Shown here one piece after another: positions 41,947-50,716 of a DNA stretch of 64,000 bases. Made by a program: the position numbers and the translations under genes. Position 1 is the first letter of the stretch, and each line of letters opens with the position of its first letter. The notes beneath the pieces were generated by a model that had not been told where the DNA came from, made no database searches, and saw nothing but the letters and a program-made list of their open reading frames with translations. The stretch lies in assembly GCA_036541255.1 (NCBI GenBank), contig JAZHDD010000003.1:32436-96435 (forward strand). The letters are read 5' to 3'. The DNA comes from Paucidesulfovibrio sp036541255. GTDB lineage: Bacteria > Desulfobacterota > Desulfovibrionia > Desulfovibrionales > Desulfovibrionaceae.

Positions 41947-43374
41947 ATGCGCGCCACCATCATCAGTATCGTCATTCTTTTCAGTCTCGGCCTGCTTGCG
42001 GGCTGCGCGGCCCAGAATCCCGGCAGCGAGGAAAGCCTCTCGGAACTGGCCTTTCCCGAAGCCGAGGGCGTGGCCGAACTGGACAGCGACCAGCATGAGC
42101 GCATCGCGGACCGGCTGGCCGACGACGGCCGCCCCGAAGTGGCCTTCGTGCACTACGGGCGCGCCCTGCGTATGGTCCCGGAAAATGATCCGCGCGCACT
42201 GACCCTGCGCGTAAAGATGGGCATGCTGCTCCTGCGCGACAACCAGGACGAGCAGGCCCTGGGCGAATTCCAGAAGGTCCTGGCCCTGGACCCGGACCAT
42301 GCCCTGGCCAATGAAGGCGCAGGCACGGTCTACCTCAAGGCCGGGTTGCTCAAGGAAGCCGAAGCGCACCTGAACAAGGCCCTTGTCGCGGACGCCAGCC
42401 TCTGGAAGGCCCGCCACCTCATGGGCGTGCTGCACAGCCGCTCCAACCAGAATGATCTGGCCATCCAGGACTTCGAAGCTTCCCTGGCCCTTTCACCAGG
42501 ACAGGCCGGAACCCTGAACAACCTGGGCGTGGCCCATCTGGTGCGCGGCGAATACCGCGAAGCTCTGGACTCCTTCCGCCGCGCCCTGCGCGCCGGCGCG
42601 CCCAAATCCAAGACTTACAACAACATCGGCCTGACCCTGGCCCGCATGGGACGCAACCAGGAAGCCCTGGAAGCTTTCCGCTATGCCGGTGACGAAGCCC
42701 GCGCCTACAACAACCTGGGCTACGTGCTCATGGTTCAGGGCGACAGCGAAGCCGCCATTTCCTGCTTTGAAAAGGCCGTGCAGCTTTCCCCAACCTATTA
42801 TGCCAAGGCCTTTGAGAATCTGAAGCAGGCCCGCCTGGCTCGCAGCTTCCAGAACGCGGGACTGGGCGCGTCGCCTCAAGGCGGAGCACGCCTGCCCCTG
42901 CTGGAGGAACCCGGTTCGGAAGCGCCGGTTCAAACACTGCCGCAGCAGGCCTCGACAAGCCGCACCCTGGGCCGGGACCTGGCACCGGAAAAGGCTCCAG
43001 AAGCAGTACAGCCCGCCAAGTCCGGCACTGAAACACCCAAGGCCGCTCCGGCCCATGTCGAGGCGACGGCTTCCAAGACTCCCGCTACGCAGACCAAGCT
43101 CTATGGTTTCCATGTGGGCTCGTTCCGCGACCAGCGCGTGGCCGACTCCGAAGCCGCCCGTTTTGCGGCCAAGGGTTTCGACTCCTGCGTGGTGCGCGTG
43201 GACCTCGGCGAAAAGGGCATCTGGTACAGAATCATGGCCGGCCGCTATCCCAGCGCTGCCGCAGCCCGTGCCCAAGGCGAAGACGCACGCGGCAAGCTCG
43301 GCATCGACGAAATAGTCATCAAGTCGTTCAAGGACCCGGCAGGGGCCACCCCCCCGGCCCACCAGGTTCTCTGA
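41947..43374 (+). CDS. tadD: TadD-like TPR lipoprotein with C-terminal SPOR domain
   Basis: 475 residues from the ATG at 41947, with AAGGAG upstream; a long open frame before it is a shadow of tadBC. The lipobox LLAGCAAQ has Cys near residue 19. Five to six TPR units span about 45-295 (LGEFQKVLALDPDHALANEG, YNNIGLTLARMGRNQEALEAF). A Pro/Ala linker leads to a SPOR domain (about 385-460, KLYGFHVGSFRDQRVADSEA), which in other proteins binds denuded peptidoglycan. TadD is thought to aid secretin assembly. The SPOR addition would tie the machine to the cell wall, perhaps at the division site. Confidence 0.92.
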   Translation: MRATIISIVILFSLGLLAGCAAQNPGSEESLSELAFPEAEGVAELDSDQHERIADRLADDGRPEVAFVHYGRALRMVPENDPRALTLRVKMGMLLLRDNQDEQALGEFQKVLALDPDHALANEGAGTVYLKAGLLKEAEAHLNKALVADASLWKARHLMGVLHSRSNQNDLAIQDFEASLALSPGQAGTLNNLGVAHLVRGEYREALDSFRRALRAGAPKSKTYNNIGLTLARMGRNQEALEAFRYAGDEARAYNNLGYVLMVQGDSEAAISCFEKAVQLSPTYYAKAFENLKQARLARSFQNAGLGASPQGGARLPLLEEPGSEAPVQTLPQQASTSRTLGRDLAPEKAPEAVQPAKSGTETPKAAPAHVEATASKTPATQTKLYGFHVGSFRDQRVADSEAARFAAKGFDSCVVRVDLGEKGIWYRIMAGRYPSAAAARAQGEDARGKLGIDEIVIKSFKDPAGATPPAHQVL

Positions 43375-43385
43375 ACCTCCCGTCC

Positions 43386-43440
43386 CCGTCCGCCCGCCTC
43401 GCCGGTCCCTCCCACCCAACCGGCGGGGCGGCGCGGACGG
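43386..43440 (+). terminator. Long GC-rich hairpin after tadD
   Basis: The arms 43386-43406 and 43419-43440 pair almost perfectly (about 19 of 21 positions) around a 12-base loop. No T run follows. It may end or attenuate the tad transcript before the kinase gene. Confidence 0.6.
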
Positions 43441-43531
43441 CATTCCGGTCCCATTTGTACTTGGCGGTAAGAGCATGTATCATCTGATTTGGCCCGACCG
43501 GATCGACACAACTGCCAGCAAGGAACGGCAT

Positions 43532-45229
43532 GTGAATATTGAGCCCGACGTGTATCGTCTGCTCGCTGTGGACGATGAAGCGGCCATGCTCACGCTCTAT
43601 CGCGACATCCTGGAGCTGGGGGACAACACTCCCCAGGCTCTGGAATCCATTTTTTCCGGTGCCCAGCCTCCGCCGCCCACGGGCGGCATGTCCTTTTCCC
43701 TGACCCGTTGCAACGATGGCCGCGATGCCCTGGCCGAGGCGGAAAAAGCCCTGGCCGAGGGCCTTCCCTTTGCCGTGGCTCTGGTGGACGTACGGCTGAA
43801 CACCGGGCCGGACGGCATCTGGACCGGCGAAGCCCTGCGCCGCCTGGACCCCGCCATGGAAATTGTCATGGTCACGGGCTATTCGGACGTGGATCTGGAA
43901 GAATTGAACCGGCGCATCCCCCCGCCCGGCAAACTGCTCTATCTCCAAAAACCGTTCCGTCCCCAGGAGTTGCGCCAACTGGCCATTTCCCTATGCAGCA
44001 AATGGCGCACCGAGCAGGAGTTACGCATCCTCAACGAATCCCTGGCCCAGCACGTGGAGCGGCGCATAGGCCGCCAAAAGACCCTGGAAGAACAGCTGCG
44101 CCAGGCCCAAAAAATGGAAGCCCTGGGCACCCTGGCCGGAGGCATCGCCCACGATTTCAACAACATCCTGGGCGTGATCATGGGCTATTCCGAGCTCATC
44201 CGCGAAAACGCTAAGAACGACCAGAACATGGCCCGCCGCGTGGAGCAGATCCTGCGCGCCGGGGAACGCGCCCGTGATCTCATCACCCAGATACTGAATT
44301 TCAGCCGCCAGACCCCACAGGAGCGGCGGCCCCTGAAGCTCGTGCCGCTGATCAAGGAGGCCATGAAACTGCTGCGCTCCAGCATCCCTCCCAGCATCGA
44401 CATCCGTACGGAATTCAAGACCGAAGAGGATATGGCCCTGGCCGACCCGACCCAGTTCCACCAGATCGTGCTCAATCTCTGCGGCAATGCGGCCCAGGCC
44501 ATGTCGTCGCGCGGCGGCACCCTGACCATCGCCCTGGATGAAGCCGGAGAGGACGCGCCCCGGCAGGTGCACGATCCGCGCTGGTTCGTGCGGCTCTCCG
44601 TGTCGGACACGGGCGTGGGCATGGACCCGGACATCATGGAACGCATCTTCGATCCCTTCTTCACCACCAAGGGTCCGAGCGAGGGCACGGGCCTGGGCCT
44701 TTCCGTGGTCCACGGCATCGTCAAAACCCACGAGGGCGCGATCCAGGTGCAAAGCGTCAAGGGCCAGGGCAGCACGTTCCACGTCTACCTGCCCCGGGCC
44801 ACCGCAGACACTGCGCCCGCGCCCCTGCCTCTGCCCGCGCTGCTGCCCAGCCGGGGCAAGGTGCTGCTCGTGGATGATGAAAAGCCCCTGGTGGACATTG
44901 CCCGCGAGATGCTGGAGAACTTCGGTTTCGAGGTCACGGCCCGGACGTCTTCCGTGGAGGCGCTGGAAGCCTTCCGCTACCGGCCCCAGGACTTCGATCT
45001 CGTGGTCACGGACTACGCCATGCCCAACATGACCGGCGTGGAACTGGCCCAGGAAATCCTGCGTCTGCGCCGCAACATGCCCGTGATTCTCTGCACGGGC
45101 TTTTCCGACACCATCACGTTTGAGCGCGCCCGCTCTCTGGGCATCTGCGACGTGATCCTCAAGCCCATCCTCAAGGACAAGCTGGTCCAGAGCGTGAGCC
45201 GCCTGCTGGAAGAACCGCCCCGGAAATAG
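43532..45229 (+). CDS. Soluble REC-histidine kinase-REC hybrid protein of the Tad locus
   Basis: 565 residues from the GTG at 43532, preceded by AAGGAA; the in-frame ATG at 43475 would add 19 unnatural-looking residues without a good site. The N-terminal receiver (YRLLAVDDEAAML, VALVDVRLN) is followed by a coiled coil and HisKA with His in GGIAHDFNNILGVIMGYSEL. The ATPase domain (NLCGNAAQAM, DTGVGMD, GTGLGLSVVHG) precedes a second receiver with DLVVTDYAMPNMTG. There are no membrane helices. Placement at the end of the tad genes makes it the probable partner of the sigma-54 regulator at 31943. Confidence 0.93.
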   Translation: MNIEPDVYRLLAVDDEAAMLTLYRDILELGDNTPQALESIFSGAQPPPPTGGMSFSLTRCNDGRDALAEAEKALAEGLPFAVALVDVRLNTGPDGIWTGEALRRLDPAMEIVMVTGYSDVDLEELNRRIPPPGKLLYLQKPFRPQELRQLAISLCSKWRTEQELRILNESLAQHVERRIGRQKTLEEQLRQAQKMEALGTLAGGIAHDFNNILGVIMGYSELIRENAKNDQNMARRVEQILRAGERARDLITQILNFSRQTPQERRPLKLVPLIKEAMKLLRSSIPPSIDIRTEFKTEEDMALADPTQFHQIVLNLCGNAAQAMSSRGGTLTIALDEAGEDAPRQVHDPRWFVRLSVSDTGVGMDPDIMERIFDPFFTTKGPSEGTGLGLSVVHGIVKTHEGAIQVQSVKGQGSTFHVYLPRATADTAPAPLPLPALLPSRGKVLLVDDEKPLVDIAREMLENFGFEVTARTSSVEALEAFRYRPQDFDLVVTDYAMPNMTGVELAQEILRLRRNMPVILCTGFSDTITFERARSLGICDVILKPILKDKLVQSVSRLLEEPPRK

Positions 45230-45433
45230 CCGCGGTTTTCCCCGGACAGACAATCCATCCGGATTCAGCAACATGCCCCACGAAAAGTTGTCAACAGGTA
45301 ACAGACGTCCTTTTGTCTGACGGTTGCCTTCCTTTTTTATCCTTGTCCAAATCTCCGTGCTACGTTGCGGCGTCGGCATGAAAAAACACGCACGCGACTA
45401 CCGGATACGCATAACGCAAAGGAGAAAAGGAAC

Positions 45434-46342
45434 GTGTTCAACGAAATGCGGACAAAAAAACAATGGATCCAGTATGAAAACGAGACGTTTGAGCTGGTTG
45501 CGAAAAGTGAGAACATCCGCCTCAAACAAAGGGAACCGGGCCGCGATTGGTTCGTGGTCGAGAGGGATTCCTCCTGGCGACCCGGCCGTCTTGCGCCGGA
45601 AGCATGGCACGGAAGGCACAACCGTGAGCCTTGGTTTTCCAACTCTACCGCCGGCAATCAAGGGAGAGAGGAAAAACGAAGCCCGGATCAGCATGCGCGA
45701 ACTTTGGAATTGCGGCATGGAACGATGCGAACGGAAGAGAAAACCAAAGAAAAAGACCGAGCAACGTGGATAATACCGACGAAGAAGAGAACTCTCGCAC
45801 GAGATTCCTCCGCGTCGCCCCAAAGCACGACTCAGGCAGGTCCGGCCGTGATAGGGCGCCCACTCGCCGCCAATCAACCCGTGGGAAACGGCACCCCTGG
45901 ACGGGCCGTCTTGGAAGGGATGCACCATGCTCTCAAGGCGGAACAGGGGATGTTCCCCCCCACTGACCCCGGATGGGGGGAGCATCTTTCCGAAAACATT
46001 CGCAACGCAGCGAAACAGGGCAGGAAAGACTGGATATCTTACGGCCAATACAATCCTAAAAAGAATCTTGAGAAAGCCAGGACAGTGGTGATGCTGAGTA
46101 CGCTTTCCCCTCCGGTTGCCATTGCCGCGGGCGCTGCCTCCGGATTGACAACCTTTGGAGCGAGCAAGTTGGGAGGCACGCTGCTCTCCGCCGGAGCTTC
46201 CTGGGCGTTGCAAAATCCTGGAACGGTCGCCCGGGGCATGGAGATCGTCGAAGACGTGGCCAGCGGCCTATCGCCCAAGACCCCTGTGGGTTACTCAAAG
46301 GAAATACTAGAAAACTTGTCCGGGAAAATCCGCCGCGAATGA
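45434..46342 (+). CDS. Hypothetical protein in lower-GC DNA, possibly frame-disrupted
   Basis: 302 residues from a GTG at 45434 with AAGGAG and AAGGAAC upstream; an ATG five codons later is the alternative. I recognise no family. Residues 1-55 look natural (KKQWIQYENETFELVAKSE). Residues about 60-145 are highly polar and look like an out-of-frame reading; another frame over 45580-45773 reads LPPAIKGERKNEARISMREL, which looks more protein-like. The C-terminal part (about 160-300) has two hydrophobic segments (VVMLSTLSPPVAIAAGAASG, GGTLLSAGASWAL) that recall linker regions before toxin domains in polymorphic toxins. Base composition is visibly poorer in GC than in neighbouring genes, which suggests transfer. 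Low certainty. Confidence 0.4.
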   Translation: MFNEMRTKKQWIQYENETFELVAKSENIRLKQREPGRDWFVVERDSSWRPGRLAPEAWHGRHNREPWFSNSTAGNQGREEKRSPDQHARTLELRHGTMRTEEKTKEKDRATWIIPTKKRTLARDSSASPQSTTQAGPAVIGRPLAANQPVGNGTPGRAVLEGMHHALKAEQGMFPPTDPGWGEHLSENIRNAAKQGRKDWISYGQYNPKKNLEKARTVVMLSTLSPPVAIAAGAASGLTTFGASKLGGTLLSAGASWALQNPGTVARGMEIVEDVASGLSPKTPVGYSKEILENLSGKIRRE

Positions 46343-46411
46343 CGGCGGCAAGCCCGGTTGAGGCATCGGATAAAACAACACTGCATACCAAAGTCTGACA
46401 GTGGAGAGAGT

Positions 46412-46894
46412 ATGTCGCACAACATGAAAGAAACGAACTTCAGTTGGGGGCGTTTCGTCTTTGCGCTTATTCTTCTCAAGTCGGCACATTCAATATACTT
46501 CAACCCCATATACTGCATTCAATTTCGCTTCACCTGCGTCGACATTTCCGGCTACCACGAATGGCTCGGCATCTACACCGGTCTGGTCGGCCTCTATGCG
46601 TTCTGGCTCGCGCCGCGCTCCAAAAGCAAATACCTCAACCAGACCCTGGTCTGCCCTCTCTGCGAACTGGCCCGGCAGCGCAGGAAACTGCGGGAGGATC
46701 GCTGTCCGAACTGCAACGTGCTCATGGAGCCCAGCAAGGGGTTCTACGACCGGCATTCCGAACTGCGGGGAGACAAGGCCGAGGATCAGAACCGGGTATT
46801 GGAAAAGCGCGGAGGTCCGGGCTTGTTCGCGGTCTTCGCCGACCTGCTCCGAAACATCCGCACGACCCTGGGGGAATACCGCAAGCCCCGCTGA
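46412..46894 (+). CDS. Small membrane protein with zinc-ribbon-like motif
   Basis: 160 residues from the ATG at 46412 with GGAGAG upstream. Two hydrophobic segments (about 12-30 and 50-66) are followed by CPLCELAR and CPNCNVLM, two CxxC knuckles about 20 residues apart that could bind zinc, and a charged C-terminus. The family is unknown. It lies 69 bases after the 45434-46342 gene and may be transcribed with it. The sequence up to about 46560 is also lower in GC. Confidence 0.7.
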   Translation: MSHNMKETNFSWGRFVFALILLKSAHSIYFNPIYCIQFRFTCVDISGYHEWLGIYTGLVGLYAFWLAPRSKSKYLNQTLVCPLCELARQRRKLREDRCPNCNVLMEPSKGFYDRHSELRGDKAEDQNRVLEKRGGPGLFAVFADLLRNIRTTLGEYRKPR

Positions 46895-46958
46895 ACGCGA
46901 CGCCGCAGCCCGGCCCGGGACCGTTCCGCGCTCCCTCCGGAAACAGATTCGGGGCCGG

Positions 46959-48230
46959 CTAGTCCACGTAGTAGGTGATGCGGGTGCGGGGGCTGAGATA
47001 TTCGGTGATGTCTTCGGGCAGATGGGCCAGGCGGATGCTTTTTTCCACTTTGATGTCGCACTCCTCGGACAAATCCACGATCAGGGCCTCGCGGCGCGGC
47101 ACGTCCGGGTCGTAGACGACTATGTTCGGGCAAAGCTGGTTCTCGGGATTCACTGACATGACCATGCCGATGAACCCGTTGGTGAGCTGGACCACGGTGC
47201 CGGGCGGGTAGATGCCCATGCAGCGGATGAATTGCGAGAGCAGTACGTTGTCCAGCTGCGGCCTGCGCTGGGTGAACATGTAGGACAGGGCCAGATAGGG
47301 CGTGAGGGATTTTTCCGGGTCCGGATGGTTGCAGAGGTTGTCGTAGAGGTTGGTGATGCCGAGCACGCGGGCCTCGGTGATCAGGGCCTCATCCTTGATG
47401 CCGCGCGGGTATCCGCTGCCGTCCATCCATTCGTGATGCTGCCGCACCGCTTCCAGGGAACGCAACGGCATGGAGGCCAGCTTGGACAGCATCTCGTGGC
47501 CTAGTTCGACATGCTTTTGGAGCAATTGGACTTCGGATTTGGTAAGCTGTCCCCGTTTCTTGAGCAGTTTGCGGTCCAGCCGTTCCTTGCCCACGTCGTG
47601 CAGCAGCGCGGCCATGCCCAGAATGATCATCTGCTGTTTGTCCAACCCGACGTCACGGCCCAGGAGCATGGCCAGGATGGTCACGTTCAGCTCGTGCGAA
47701 TAAATCTGCTCCTCGCAGCCAAGCACGTTCATCAGGTGCAGGGTGGATTCGGGATCATCCAAAAAACGCCCGGAAAGGGCCATAACGAATTCCAGGGCCG
47801 AACGGACCACGTCCTCGTCCGTGGCCAGCACGCCCCGCTTGAACTCCTCAACGGCAAGGGCGGATTCGCGGTAGCGCTCTTCGCAACGCGCAATGGATTC
47901 GCGTTTTTTACGCAGACGGTCGGCACGCTCCTGCTTGACACGCATGAGCCGCTCCAGCTCGGGGTCGACCTCGGCCTGTTTCGCCGGCACCTTTGCCGGT
48001 TCGGCCTGTTCACCCGGAGGATGCGGCAGCCGCTCGCTGCGTTCGGGCACGCACACGACCTCGCGAATGCCCAGCTGCACAAGCAGGCGAATCTGCGATT
48101 CGTCCTTGATCATGAAGCTGTTGAACAAAAACGGGTGGTTGAACCAGTTGCGACGTTCCAGGCGAATGAAGACGCCCGGTTGCAGCTGTTCCACCGCGAT
48201 TTTGTATTCCGGCATGCAGAAATCGGACAT
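46959..48230 (-). CDS. HD-GYP cyclic di-GMP phosphodiesterase
   Basis: 423 residues. The N-terminal DUF3391-like segment (about 8-60, LQPGVFIRLERRNWFNHPFLF) is followed by a coiled coil (90-135). The HD-GYP domain (about 165-350) has HD at 211-212 in ALLHDVGKERLD and HHEWMDGSGYPRG with GYP at 273-275. The C-terminal part (TVVQLTNGFIGMV) is typical of this subfamily. It should hydrolyse cyclic di-GMP and so oppose the GGDEF protein at 12527. It is cytoplasmic. Confidence 0.94.
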   Translation of the reverse strand: MSDFCMPEYKIAVEQLQPGVFIRLERRNWFNHPFLFNSFMIKDESQIRLLVQLGIREVVCVPERSERLPHPPGEQAEPAKVPAKQAEVDPELERLMRVKQERADRLRKKRESIARCEERYRESALAVEEFKRGVLATDEDVVRSALEFVMALSGRFLDDPESTLHLMNVLGCEEQIYSHELNVTILAMLLGRDVGLDKQQMIILGMAALLHDVGKERLDRKLLKKRGQLTKSEVQLLQKHVELGHEMLSKLASMPLRSLEAVRQHHEWMDGSGYPRGIKDEALITEARVLGITNLYDNLCNHPDPEKSLTPYLALSYMFTQRRPQLDNVLLSQFIRCMGIYPPGTVVQLTNGFIGMVMSVNPENQLCPNIVVYDPDVPRREALIVDLSEECDIKVEKSIRLAHLPEDITEYLSPRTRITYYVD

Positions 48231-48698
48231 GGTCCACCCAAGGGTTCCAAACGCCCGCCCAAAGAGTCGCGGGTCTGGACACGGTTCGCCGACACCGCCG
48301 CACGATCACAGGACTTTCCCCGTGCGGGGCAGAGCCGACTGTCTTTTCAACTTTTCGGATAGATTGCGGAAAACTTGAGCCTCTTCTCTTGGCTTATCTT
48401 CTTTTTCCATACAATTCTTTTCTTTGGCAAGAACGATTGCAACGCATCATCCCGTATATGCAGAGAAATAGCAGTATCGACAGATGCAAGCACCACCCCG
48501 CAACAAACAGAAATCCCTGAGAAAAAAGGATGATCGGAATGCCGTCCAGGGCGGACAACCGCAGGAGATACCCTTTTTATCAGCGGGGTGATGCAAAAAA
48601 AACAGCGGCCACTGGCCGCTTTTCATCCAGGACAAAGCAGTTTACCCTTTGTCTGCCGGATCGCTCCGCGTCTCTTCATAAAATATTAAGGAGAAGCC
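48231..48698. other. Intergenic region with a bidirectional hairpin
   Basis: 468 bases between divergent genes with no ORF I can support. A perfect 7-bp hairpin at 48604-48620 (agcggcc-act-ggccgct) has TTTT on the plus side and, read on the minus strand, GTTTTTTTT after it, so it could terminate in both directions. Its purpose is unclear because no known transcript ends here; a small RNA starting upstream is possible. Confidence 0.4.
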
Positions 48699-49940
48699 GT
48701 GCCCGACCAAGCCGCACCTCGCAAACTTTTCCAGGATGTCGCCGTAGCCCCTGGCAACCCGCTTTGGGAAACGGCCATAGTCCGGCATGAAGCGCTCTAC
48801 AGCCGGGCCGAAGACGTGCGCAGCCCGTTTTCCCGCGACTACAACCGCATCCTGCACTGCACGGCCTACCGCCGCCTCAAGCACAAAACGCAGGTTTTTT
48901 TCGCGCCGCAAAACGACCACATCTGCACGCGCATTGAACATGTGGCCCACGTCATGTCCGTGGCCGAAACCATTACCACGGCCCTGGGCCTGAACCGTGA
49001 ACTGACTGCGGCCGCAGCCATCGGCCACGACTTGGGACACGCGCCCTTTGGCCATTGCGGCGAATCCGTGCTCAAAGCCCTGGCCCGGGAGCATGTCGGC
49101 GCGACCTTCTGGCACGAGCGCAATTCCCTGCGTTTCGTGGACGACCTGGAAACCCTGGTGGACCCGGGCGGCACGCACCGCCATCTGGCCCTGACCTACG
49201 GGGTGCGTGACGCCATTGTCTGCCATTGCGGGGAAGTGGGCAGCGCAGCCCTGCGGCCCCGGCGCAAAGCCCTGCCCCTGGAGCTGATGGACCGGCCCGC
49301 CCAGCACGAGCCCTTTACCTGGGAAGGCTGCGTGGTCAAGCTGTCGGACAAGATCGCCTATCTCGGACGGGACATCGAGGACGCACTGGCCACGGGCATC
49401 CTGACTCCGGCCCAGCGCGGCAAATTGGAAGAGCTGGCCCGCAGCTATGGGGAGATCAAGGCCAGGGATATCAACAACACCGTGCTGCTCCAGGCCTTCA
49501 TCCAGGACCTGCGCCGCAATTCCGATCCGGACAAGGGTATTCGTCTTTCCGAAAAAAACGCGGTCTTTATGGAACGGCTCAAGGCCTTCAACTACAAGCA
49601 CATCTATCTGCATCCCCGGCTGGAAAGCTACAAGAAGTACGTGCAGTTGGTGATCGAAACCCTCTTCGCCGAACTGGACGGGACGCTCCTGGACGGGGAC
49701 GGGTTGGAATGCGTCCGGGCCGAAGCGGCCAAGCGGCCGATCCTCTTCCGCATTTTTCAGGACTGGTTGGAAAAATATTCCAAGCAGGGCCGGGAAACCG
49801 CGCCCAAGGGGCTGTTCGGCAACAGGGTGCTCTACGATCTGGACAAGCCCGAAGAGCGCTTCCAGGCCGTACTGGACTTCATCTCGGGCATGACCGACAC
49901 GTACGCGCTCCGCTCCTTTGACGAGGCCGTGCGGTTCTAG
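48699..49940 (+). CDS. dgt: dGTP triphosphohydrolase-like protein
   Basis: 413 residues from a GTG with AAGGAGAA upstream. The HD-type metal site is present: HVAHVMSV with RIEH (His81), GHDLGHAPFGH (His110, Asp111), and a later Asp in VKLSDKIAYLGRDIEDA. RSPFSRDYNRILHCTAYRRLKHKTQVF is the family's N-terminal block (here residues 41-67). Such proteins hydrolyse dNTPs to the nucleoside and triphosphate; the exact substrate of this type-2 subfamily is not certain. Its stop codon overlaps the stop of sfsA on the other strand in a shared CTAG. Confidence 0.92.
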   Translation: MPDQAAPRKLFQDVAVAPGNPLWETAIVRHEALYSRAEDVRSPFSRDYNRILHCTAYRRLKHKTQVFFAPQNDHICTRIEHVAHVMSVAETITTALGLNRELTAAAAIGHDLGHAPFGHCGESVLKALAREHVGATFWHERNSLRFVDDLETLVDPGGTHRHLALTYGVRDAIVCHCGEVGSAALRPRRKALPLELMDRPAQHEPFTWEGCVVKLSDKIAYLGRDIEDALATGILTPAQRGKLEELARSYGEIKARDINNTVLLQAFIQDLRRNSDPDKGIRLSEKNAVFMERLKAFNYKHIYLHPRLESYKKYVQLVIETLFAELDGTLLDGDGLECVRAEAAKRPILFRIFQDWLEKYSKQGRETAPKGLFGNRVLYDLDKPEERFQAVLDFISGMTDTYALRSFDEAVRF

Positions 49941-50716
49941 GGGCGCAAAACTTCCAACCGCGCGCCCAGGCCGATGCCGGTCTCGCCCACAATGGCCAGA
50001 TAGGGCCAGGCCTCGACTCCGGCGTCAAGGGCCTGCCAATAGAAATCCGCATAGGCCGGGTCGATCATGTCCGCCGGGCCAAAACAGGTTGCGTCGGGAC
50101 GTTGTATCAGAAAGAACAGGGCCACGCGTGCGCCCGTGCTGGCCAAGGCCATCAGCTCACGCAGATGCTTCTGGCCGCGCTCGGTCACGGCGTCCGGGAA
50201 CAACGCCACGCCGTCCTCCGACAGGGTCACGTTCTTGCACTCCACCCAGAGCCGGTCAGCAGGGGCAACGTCTCCGGCTTCAACACGCCCGTCACGCCCC
50301 GCTCCTCCCGCTCCTTTTGTTGCCCCGCGCACGAACAGTCCGTCCAAGCGACTCTGCCCGACATTGGCCTCGGCCCGGAATCCCGCATATCCCTCGACTT
50401 CAGGCAGCAGCCCGGCCTGCCAGGCCAGCCGCAGCATGCGATTCGGTGTCTGGGTGTTGATGCCCACCCAGAACCCTTGATGCCGAACCAACTCCCAGGT
50501 CCAGCGCAGCTTGCGCTCCGGGCCGGGCGCGGGCGAAAGCAGCATTTCCGCTCCGGGCCGCAGCAGCCCGAGCATGGACCCGGTGTTGTTGGTGTGCGCG
50601 CGAAACAGTTGCCCCTCTTGCGTGTCCAACCCTTCGCAAATCACGGTAAAACGCTTTTCGCGGCGCACAAAACGCGCCCGTACGCATCCTTCGGGAAAAA
50701 CGATCAGCTCCGTCAT
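49937..50716 (-). CDS. sfsA: DNA/RNA nuclease SfsA
   Basis: 259 residues from the ATG at 50716, which shares a base with the msrA stop (TGATG), with AAGGAAGAG upstream. Family features are ARFVRREKRFTV, AHTNNTGSMLGLL, VECKNVTLSEDG, AVTERGQKHLREL and ALFFLIQRPDA. The PD-(D/E)xK-like core lies in VECKN. There is a 20-residue Gly/Ala-rich insertion before it (near residues 125-145). It was formerly named a sugar-fermentation stimulation protein. Confidence 0.93.
   Translation of the reverse strand: MTELIVFPEGCVRARFVRREKRFTVICEGLDTQEGQLFRAHTNNTGSMLGLLRPGAEMLLSPAPGPERKLRWTWELVRHQGFWVGINTQTPNRMLRLAWQAGLLPEVEGYAGFRAEANVGQSRLDGLFVRGATKGAGGAGRDGRVEAGDVAPADRLWVECKNVTLSEDGVALFPDAVTERGQKHLRELMALASTGARVALFFLIQRPDATCFGPADMIDPAYADFYWQALDAGVEAWPYLAIVGETGIGLGARLEVLRP

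Noticed and set aside
40624..43374. 916-residue frame spanning tadB, tadC and tadD
   Set aside because: Only the part from 41947 is coding (lipobox, TPR, SPOR); the upstream part is an out-of-frame reading of tadB and tadC.
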